Positions 1-6,364 of a DNA stretch of 6,364 nt are shown piece by piece. Within the stretch, counting starts at the first letter, position 1. The number at the start of each line of letters is the position of its first letter. The position numbers and the translations under genes were made by a program. Origin of the DNA: Betaproteobacteria bacterium. GTDB lineage: Bacteria > Pseudomonadota > Gammaproteobacteria > Burkholderiales > SG8-39. The notes under the pieces were generated by a model that saw only the letters and a program-made list of their open reading frames with translations, was not told where the DNA came from and made no database searches. Location: contig SCUH01000055.1 in NCBI GenBank assembly GCA_004298295.1, forward strand, positions 1-6,364. The letters run 5' to 3'.

Positions 1-1950
<1,950 letters not shown>

Positions 1951-1954
<4 letters not shown>

Positions 1955-3255
1955 AAGAGGTCCGCGTCCCGGATATCGGCGACTTCAAGGACGTCGCCGT
2001 GATCGAGGTGCTGGTGAAGCCCGGCGACGCGGTGGCGAAGGAACAGTCCCTCGTCACGCTCGAGTCCGACAAGGCGACGATGGAGATTCCCTCGCCCGAG
2101 GGTGGCGTGGTGAAGGCAATGAAGCTCAAGGTCGGCGACAAGGTTTCCGAGGGGGCGCTGATCCTGATCCTCGAGCCGGCCGGCGCTGCCGCGCCGCAGG
2201 GGAGCGAATCCGTGCCCCCGGCGCCGGCTCCGGCCGCGACGGCCCCGCCCGCCGCCGCCGCTGCCCCGCCCGAGTTGCCGCTCGCGCCAGCGGCGCATCC
2301 GCGTCCCGTGCCGCGCGAGCCGCGCGAGGAAATCGTCTCCAAGCCGCACGCCAGTCCCTCGATCCGCCTGTTCGCGCGCGAGCTCGGCGTCGACCTCGCG
2401 CGCGTGCAGGGCAGCGGGCCGAAGGGGCGCATCCTGAAGGAGGACGTGCAGGCCTTCGTCAAGGGCGCGCTCTCGGGGGCTGCGCCCGCAAGGGCGGCGC
2501 CCGCGCCGGGGGCGCCGTTCGGCGTGCTGCCCTGGCCGGAGATCGACTTCGCCAAGTTCGGCCCGGTGGAGCTGAAGCCGCTGTCGAGGATCCAGAAGCT
2601 TTCCGGTCCGAACCTGCACCGCAACTGGGTCTCGATCCCGCACGTGACGCAGTTCGAGGAGGCCGACATCACCGACCTCGAAGCGTTCCGCAAGTCGAAC
2701 ACGGCCGAAACCGAGAAGCAGGGCTTCAAGCTCACCATGCTCGCCTTTCTGATCAAGGCCTGCGTCACGGCGCTCAGGCAGTACCCGCAGTTCAACAGCT
2801 CGCTCGACAAGGGCGGCGAGAACCTCGTCATCAAGAAATATTTCCACATCGGCGTCGCGGTGGATACGCCGGAGGGCCTCGTGGTGCCGGTGATCCGCGA
2901 TGCCGACCGCAAGGGCGTGTTCGACCTGGCGCGCGAGCTGGGCGACGTTTCGAAGCTGGCGCGCGAGCGCAAGCTCAAGCCCGGCGACCTGCAGGGCGGC
3001 ACGTTTTCTATCTCGAGCCTGGGCGGCATCGGCGGCACGGCGTTCACGCCGATCATCAACGCGCCCGAGGTGGCGATTCTCGGCGTTTCGAAGTCGCACC
3101 TGCGCCCGGTGTGGAACGGCAAGGCGTTCGCCCCGCGCCTGATGCTGCCGCTGTCGCTTTCCTACGATCACCGCGTCATCGACGGCGCCTCGGCCGCGCG
3201 CTTCACCGCCTATCTGGCGAACGTCCTTGCCGACATCCGCAGGACACTCTTGTGA
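1951..3255 (+). CDS. aceF: Dihydrolipoamide acetyltransferase, E2 of pyruvate dehydrogenase
   Basis: Core subunit of the pyruvate dehydrogenase complex. It takes the acetyl group from E1 onto a lipoyl arm and transfers it to CoA. The 434 residues show one lipoyl domain (about 1-76, ESDKATME with lipoyl lysine K41), an Ala/Pro-rich flexible linker (about 77-130), a peripheral subunit-binding domain (about 131-174, SPSIRLFARELGVD and GSGPKGRI), a second Ala/Pro linker, and a catalytic acyltransferase domain (about 200-434). The catalytic motif SYDHRVIDGA is present, with H407 and D411. It is shorter than E. coli AceF, which has three lipoyl domains. The ATG at 1951 is chosen because it places the lipoyl domain at residue 1 and overlaps the aceE stop. 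No clear Shine-Dalgarno precedes it, which suggests translation coupled to aceE. Its terminal TGA overlaps the GTG of lpdA. The partner genes on both sides make the pyruvate complex far more likely than the 2-oxoglutarate or branched-chain complexes. Confidence 0.96.
1960..2100 (+). repeat. Direct repeat, copy 1: lipoyl-domain segment in aceF
   Basis: Codons 4-50 of aceF match codons 6-52 of lpdA (3267-3407) at 127 of 141 bases by manual alignment, with 44 of 47 residues identical. This includes a perfect 42-base run (1993-2034 against 3300-3341). The lipoyl lysine codon of this copy is 2071-2073. The similarity drops sharply after this segment. Confidence 0.9.
3241..3254 (+). promoter_or_regulatory. 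Ribosome binding site and GTG start of lpdA
   Basis: AGGA at 3241-3244 stands 7 bases before a GTG at 3252, inside the last codons of aceF. This fixes the start of lpdA, because no in-frame ATG lies between here and the middle of the lipoyl domain. The GTG overlaps the aceF TGA (GTGA). The use of GTG with a short Shine-Dalgarno may set E3 output relative to E2; that is inference. Confidence 0.7.
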
Positions 3256-4964
3256 GCACGATCACGGTCAGGGTGCCCGACATCGGCGACTTCAAGGAGG
3301 TCGCCGTGATCGAGGTGCTGGTGAAGCCCGGCGACGCGGTGACGAAGGAACAGTCGCTGATCACGCTCGAGTCGGACAAGGCGACGATGGAGATTCCGTC
3401 GCCGGAAACGGGCGTGGTGAAGGACCTCGCCGTAAAGCTCGGTGACAGGGTTGGCGAGGGCTCGGCGATTCTCTCGCTCGAAGTCGCGGCCGCTACGGCG
3501 GTCCCGGCCGCAGCGCCAGTGGCAGCGGCGGCGGTGCAGACGCCGGCCGGCGCCGACGTCGAATGCGACGTGCTCGTCCTTGGCGCCGGACCGGGCGGCT
3601 ACTCGGCGGCCTTTCGCGCCGCCGACCTGGGACTGAAAACCGTTCTCGTCGAGCGCTATCCGACGCTCGGTGGCGTCTGTCTCAACGTCGGCTGCATTCC
3701 GTCCAAGGCGCTGCTGCACACCGCGGCAATCATGGACGCGGCGCGCGGCCTGGCCGATCACGGCATCGCATTTGCCGAACCCGCAGTCGATCTCGAGAAA
3801 CTGCGCGGCTTCAAGGACCAGGTCGTCGGGAAGCTCACGGGGGGCCTCGCGCAGATGGCCAAGGCGCGCAAGGTCACGGTGCTGCAGGGTGTGGGCCGCT
3901 TTGCCGATGCGCATCATCTTGCGCTCGCCGCGGGCGAAGCGAAGAAGACGGTACGCTTCGCGAACGCCATCATCGCCGCGGGCTCGCAGGCGGCGAAACT
4001 GCCTTTTCTGCCCGAGGATGCGCGCATCGTCGATTCGACCGGAGCGCTCGAGCTGCGCAGCCGACCTAGGCGCATGCTCGTCATCGGCGGCGGCATCATC
4101 GGCCTGGAGATGGGGACGGTGTATTCGACCCTCGGCGCGCGGCTCGACGTGGTCGAAATGCTCGACGGCCTGATGCTCGGCCCCGACCGCGACCTGGTGG
4201 CGGTATGGCAGAAGTTCAACGCGCGCCGCTTCGACAACCTGATGCTGAAGACGAAAACCGCAAGGGCCGAGGCGACGCCGGCGGGCATCCAGGTCTGGTT
4301 CGAGGGCGAGAAGGCACCGAGCGGGCCGCAGCTCTACGACCTGGTGCTGGTTTCGGTCGGCCGCACGCCGAATGGCCGCAGCATCGGCGCCGAGAACGCA
4401 GGCGTGCAGGTGGACGAGCGCGGCTTCATCGCGGTGGATTCGCAGCTGCGCACGAACGTTGCGCACATCTACGCCATCGGCGACGTCGCGCGCCACCCGA
4501 TGCTCGCGCACAAGGCGGTGCACGAAGGCCACGTGGCGGCCGAAGCGGCCGCGGGCCGCAAGTCGCATTTCGACGCGCGCGTGATTCCGTCGGTGGCCTA
4601 CACCGATCCGGAAGTGGCGTGGGTCGGCGTCACCGAAGACGAGGCGAAGAGAGAAGGCCGGAAGCTCGGCGTCGCCAAGTTTCCGTGGGCGGCTTCGGGG
4701 CGCGCCATCGCCAATGCACGCGACGAGGGGTTCACCAAGCTCCTGTTCGATCCCGAGACGCACCGCCTCGTCGGCGGCGGCATCGTCGGCACCGGGGCCG
4801 GCGACCTGATCGGCGAGCTCGCGCTCGCGGTCGAAATGGGGGCGGACGCGCTCGACATCGGCAAGACCATCCACCCGCATCCCACCGTGAGCGAATCGAT
4901 CGGCATGGCGGCGGAACTGTTCGAGGGCGTCTGCACCGACCTGCCGCCGCCGAGGAAACGATGA
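3252..4964 (+). CDS. lpdA: Dihydrolipoyl dehydrogenase (E3) with N-terminal lipoyl domain
   Basis: Flavoprotein that reoxidises dihydrolipoyl groups of E2 using FAD, a redox disulfide and NAD+. The 570 residues comprise an N-terminal lipoyl domain (about 1-78, lipoyl lysine K43), an Ala/Pro linker (about 79-103), the FAD-binding GAGPGG loop (111-116), the redox-active pair C143 and C148 in GGVCLNVGCIPSK, an NAD-binding GGGIIG (279-284), a second FAD contact at YAIGDV, and the C-terminal HPHPTVSE with catalytic His543 and Glu548. All key residues are present. A plain E3 is about 475 residues; the excess is the lipoyl domain, as in Neisseria p64k and Ralstonia PdhL. The GTG at 3252 is chosen because it begins just before the lipoyl domain, follows AGGA at 3241-3244 by 7 bases and overlaps the aceF stop (GTGA). 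The next in-frame Met would cut through the lipoyl domain. The domain's first two thirds is almost a copy of that in aceF. Confidence 0.96.
   Translation: MSTITVRVPDIGDFKEVAVIEVLVKPGDAVTKEQSLITLESDKATMEIPSPETGVVKDLAVKLGDRVGEGSAILSLEVAAATAVPAAAPVAAAAVQTPAGADVECDVLVLGAGPGGYSAAFRAADLGLKTVLVERYPTLGGVCLNVGCIPSKALLHTAAIMDAARGLADHGIAFAEPAVDLEKLRGFKDQVVGKLTGGLAQMAKARKVTVLQGVGRFADAHHLALAAGEAKKTVRFANAIIAAGSQAAKLPFLPEDARIVDSTGALELRSRPRRMLVIGGGIIGLEMGTVYSTLGARLDVVEMLDGLMLGPDRDLVAVWQKFNARRFDNLMLKTKTARAEATPAGIQVWFEGEKAPSGPQLYDLVLVSVGRTPNGRSIGAENAGVQVDERGFIAVDSQLRTNVAHIYAIGDVARHPMLAHKAVHEGHVAAEAAAGRKSHFDARVIPSVAYTDPEVAWVGVTEDEAKREGRKLGVAKFPWAASGRAIANARDEGFTKLLFDPETHRLVGGGIVGTGAGDLIGELALAVEMGADALDIGKTIHPHPTVSESIGMAAELFEGVCTDLPPPRKR
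3267..3407 (+). repeat. Direct repeat, copy 2: lipoyl-domain segment in lpdA
   Basis: Second copy of the aceF segment, in the same orientation and in the equivalent reading phase, about 1.3 kb downstream. The lipoyl lysine codon is 3378-3380. Of the 14 base differences from copy 1, most are synonymous third-position changes; only three residues differ (Asp/Glu, Ala/Thr and Val/Ile). Confidence 0.9.
4952..4963 (+). promoter_or_regulatory. Ribosome binding site of rpiA
   Basis: GAGG at 4952-4955 lies 5 bases before the ATG at 4961, within the last codons of lpdA. It is the best Shine-Dalgarno match at any of the four + strand junctions seen here, so rpiA may be translated partly independently of ribosomes finishing lpdA. 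Confidence 0.65.
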
Positions 4965-5626
4965 GCCGGGACGAACTGAAGGCGCTGGTCGCGCGCGAGG
5001 CGCTCAAGCATGTCGTCGAGGATGCGGTGGTCGGCGTCGGCTCGGGCTCGACGGTGAATCACTTCATCGACGCTCTGGCGGCGATCAAGGGCCGCATCGA
5101 GGGCGCGGTGGCGGCCTCGGAAGCGAGCGCCGAACGCCTGAAAAAGCACGGTATCCGCGTCTTCGATCTGAATTCAGTGAACGAGCTGCCGGTCTATGTC
5201 GATGGCGCCGACGAGGTCACCGAGCACCTGCACATGGTGAAGGGCGGGGGCGGCGCATTGACGCGCGAGAAGATCGTCGCCGCGGTGGCGAAGCAGTTCG
5301 TCTGCATCTGCGACGCCTCCAAGCTCGTCGGCGTGCTCGGCAAGTTTCCGCTGCCGGTGGAAGTGATTCCGATGGCGCGCAGCCACGTCGGGCGCGAGCT
5401 GCGAAAGCTCGGCGCGCACCCCGAGCTGCGCGAGCACTACAGGACCGACAACGGCAACCTGATCCTCGACTGCCACGGCCTCACGATCCTCGATCCGCCC
5501 GCGCTCGAGGCGGAGCTGAACAACATCGCGGGCGTGGTGACCAACGGAATCTTCGCGCGCCGTCCTGCGGACCTGCTGCTGCTCGCCACGCCCGAAGGCG
5601 TGCAGGCGCGGCGTCGGAAGCGCTAG
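4961..5626 (+). CDS. rpiA: Ribose-5-phosphate isomerase A
   Basis: Interconverts ribose-5-phosphate and ribulose-5-phosphate in the non-oxidative pentose phosphate pathway, without a metal cofactor. The 221 residues are close to the E. coli enzyme (219). The phosphate-binding loop GVGSGSTV (25-32), DGADE with D81 and D84, and KGGGGALTREK with K94 and the general base E103 all fall at the same residue numbers as in E. coli RpiA (recalled). The C-terminal third has the usual VTNGIF segment, and the last residues are a basic tail (RRRKR). The ATG at 4961 is preceded by GAGG at 4952-4955 and overlaps the lpdA stop as ATGA, so translation is probably coupled to the dehydrogenase genes. The stop TAG (5624-5626) lies within the yggX stop region on the other strand. 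No separate promoter for rpiA is evident in the end of lpdA. Unrelated RpiB is excluded by these motifs. Confidence 0.96.
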   Translation: MSRDELKALVAREALKHVVEDAVVGVGSGSTVNHFIDALAAIKGRIEGAVAASEASAERLKKHGIRVFDLNSVNELPVYVDGADEVTEHLHMVKGGGGALTREKIVAAVAKQFVCICDASKLVGVLGKFPLPVEVIPMARSHVGRELRKLGAHPELREHYRTDNGNLILDCHGLTILDPPALEAELNNIAGVVTNGIFARRPADLLLLATPEGVQARRRKR

Positions 5627-5895
5627 CTCCTGGGCGGGACGTAGCCCGCGGCCTGCTCGGCGCCCTCGCCGAAGAAATGCTTTTCCATCTGCTCGGCGAG
5701 GTACTTGCGCGCGCTCGAATCGGCGAGGTTGAGGCGGTTTTCGTTCACCAGCATGGTCTGGTGGCGCAGCCACTGCTGCCAGGCCTCCTTCGAGACCTGC
5801 TCGTAGAGGCGCTTGCCGAGCTCGCCCGGAAAGGGCGGGAAGTCGAGCCCTTCGGCCTCGCGCCCGAGCTTGATGCACTGCACCGTTCTGGCCAT
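5623..5895 (-). CDS. yggX: Fe(II)-trafficking / oxidative damage protection protein YggX
   Basis: Small cytoplasmic protein of 90 residues, close to the 91 of E. coli YggX. The family is linked to protecting iron-sulfur clusters from oxidation and to iron handling; its exact biochemistry is less settled. The signature is clear: ART-Q-C with conserved Cys7, REAEGLDF (12-19), FPGELGKR (22-29), SKEAW (35-39), QTMLVNENRLNL (46-57) and a C-terminal GY-P. The ATG at 5895 matches the family start (M-A/S-R-T). It sits 3 bases after the argA stop on the same strand, so cotranscription with argA is expected. The ribosome site is weak: only a GCGGGT-like stretch lies upstream. A TATAAT hexamer about 43 bases upstream, inside argA, could give it a promoter of its own. 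Its TAG shares the CTAG palindrome with the rpiA stop, leaving no space for a terminator between these convergent genes. Confidence 0.96.
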   Translation of the reverse strand: MARTVQCIKLGREAEGLDFPPFPGELGKRLYEQVSKEAWQQWLRHQTMLVNENRLNLADSSARKYLAEQMEKHFFGEGAEQAAGYVPPRS

Positions 5896-5898
5896 CGT

Positions 5899-6364
5899 CT
5901 AGACCCGCTTGAGGAATACCTTGGAACCGCGGCGCCAATTATAGAGTGACTGGCGCCGCTGCGGCAGCGCCGACACGTCGGCTGCCTTGAAGCCTTGCGC
6001 CAGAAACCAGTGCGCGGCGCGCGTCGTGAGCGCGAACAGGCGCCGGATCTTCTGCGTGCGGGCGCGCGCTTCGCAGGCCTGCAGCAGGCGCTCGCCGTAG
6101 CCCGCGTCGCGGTATTCCGGCGCCACCGCGAGGCAGGCGAGCTCGGCGCTCCTGTCGTCGGCGAACGGATACAGCGCCGCGCAGCCCAGGATGACGCCGT
6201 CGTGCTCGATGACGTGAAAGTTGCCGATCTCGCGCTCCAGCCGCTCGCGCCCGCGCTTGACCAGCGTGCCGTCCGCTTCCAGCGGCTCGATCAGCGCGAG
6301 CATCCCGCCCACGTCCTCGATGCGCGCCGGGCGCAGCTGTTCCAGCGGGTCGGCGGTGATCATG
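5899..6364 (-). CDS. argA: N-acetylglutamate synthase, C-terminal GNAT domain (5' end missing)
   Basis: Transfers acetyl from acetyl-CoA to glutamate, the first step of arginine synthesis. The 154 visible residues correspond to the C-terminal acetyltransferase domain of classical ArgA (443 aa in E. coli, from memory). Recognisable parts, numbered from the first visible Met, are RPARIEDVGGMLALIEPLE (11-29), LVKRGRERLEREI (34-46), CAALYPF (61-67), the acetyl-CoA pyrophosphate loop RDAGYG (85-90, RxxGxG), LTTRAAHWFLAQGF (112-125) and the terminal SLYNWRRGSKVF (139-150). The amino-acid-kinase-like N-terminal domain, which carries arginine feedback inhibition, would lie beyond the right edge. The Met at 6363 has only one base of window upstream, so it is probably internal. 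A single-domain short synthase cannot be strictly excluded. The stop TAG (5899-5901) is followed after 3 bases by yggX. Confidence 0.93.
   Translation of the reverse strand, partial: MITADPLEQLRPARIEDVGGMLALIEPLEADGTLVKRGRERLEREIGNFHVIEHDGVILGCAALYPFADDRSAELACLAVAPEYRDAGYGERLLQACEARARTQKIRRLFALTTRAAHWFLAQGFKAADVSALPQRRQSLYNWRRGSKVFLKRV
5938..5943 (-). promoter_or_regulatory. Possible -10 element for yggX inside argA
   Basis: The - strand reads TATAAT exactly, about 43 bases before the yggX ATG. It comes from the Tyr-Asn codons of the conserved SLYNW motif of ArgA, written TAT AAT rather than the GC-ending codons that dominate here. No good -35 is present: the best is CTGCCG at an 18-base spacing (3 of 6 matches to TTGACA), and there is no extended -10 TG. 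It is a candidate only. Confidence 0.25.

Noticed and set aside
3111..3251. Upstream extension of the lpdA frame into aceF
   Set aside because: These codons read the aceF C-terminus out of frame and give no family match. The lipoyl domain begins right after the GTG at 3252.
3210..4880. Long open frame (556 codons) antisense to lpdA
   Set aside because: Same character as the aceF shadow. Its apparent similarity to that frame comes only from the lipoyl-domain repeat on the + strand. lpdA has all its catalytic motifs intact.
4205..4960. 5' extension of the rpiA frame back into lpdA
   Set aside because: The extension is an Arg-rich out-of-frame reading of lpdA. Family length, conserved residue numbering and the GAGG-ATG site place the rpiA start at 4961.
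5634..5649. Hairpin GCGGG/CCCGC just after the rpiA stop as an intrinsic terminator
   Set aside because: The stem is only 5 pairs, there is no T tract on either strand, and it lies in the yggX coding sequence of a GC-rich region where such short stems arise by chance.
5897..5904. 8-base palindrome GTCTAGAC at the argA-yggX junction as an operator
   Set aside because: It is short, contains the argA stop codon, and no second copy or flanking symmetry supports a regulator site.
5677..5949. Open frame of 90 codons on the + strand across yggX
   Set aside because: It is the complement of yggX and the argA end, has no ribosome site or family signature, and would lie opposite two well-supported genes.
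6361..6363. ATG near the right edge as a true start of a short acetyltransferase gene
   Set aside because: The sequence aligns with the interior of classical ArgA just before its GNAT domain, and only one base remains upstream in the window. An internal Met is more likely.

Overview
The window is GC-rich (roughly two thirds G+C), packed end to end with genes, and looks like chromosomal core metabolism from a proteobacterium, most likely a betaproteobacterium. The basis for that placement is the homodimeric-type pyruvate dehydrogenase E1 (AceE), an E3 subunit carrying its own N-terminal lipoyl domain (the arrangement known from Neisseria and Ralstonia), and an argA-yggX pair. This is inference from gene content and remembered protein sequences, not from a database search.

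Layout. The + strand carries four consecutive genes to about 5.63 kb: the 3' part of aceE (pyruvate dehydrogenase E1, open at the left edge), aceF (E2, one lipoyl domain), lpdA (lipoyl-E3, GTG start) and rpiA (ribose-5-phosphate isomerase A). Each junction is a 4-base stop/start overlap (ATGA, GTGA, ATGA), so the four are very likely one translationally coupled operon. The - strand carries, converging on rpiA, the C-terminal GNAT domain of argA (N-acetylglutamate synthase, open at the right edge), followed after 3 bases by yggX (Fe(II)-trafficking / oxidative damage protection protein). The rpiA and yggX stop codons share one CTAG palindrome. There is no intergenic stretch longer than 3 bases, and no tRNA, rRNA, mobile element, CRISPR array or recognisable terminator.

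Function. AceE decarboxylates pyruvate and passes the acetyl group to lipoyl lysines. AceF transfers it to CoA and forms the core. LpdA reoxidises the dihydrolipoyl groups with NAD+. RpiA interconverts ribose-5-phosphate and ribulose-5-phosphate, a neighbouring part of central carbon metabolism. ArgA uses acetyl-CoA, the product of the dehydrogenase complex, for the first step of arginine synthesis, although its opposite strand argues against shared regulation.

I found no undescribed system. The points most worth a second look are a near-identical DNA repeat encoding the first two thirds of the lipoyl domains of aceF and lpdA, the coupling of rpiA to the dehydrogenase genes, the shared palindromic stop between convergent genes, and a consensus TATAAT inside argA just upstream of yggX.
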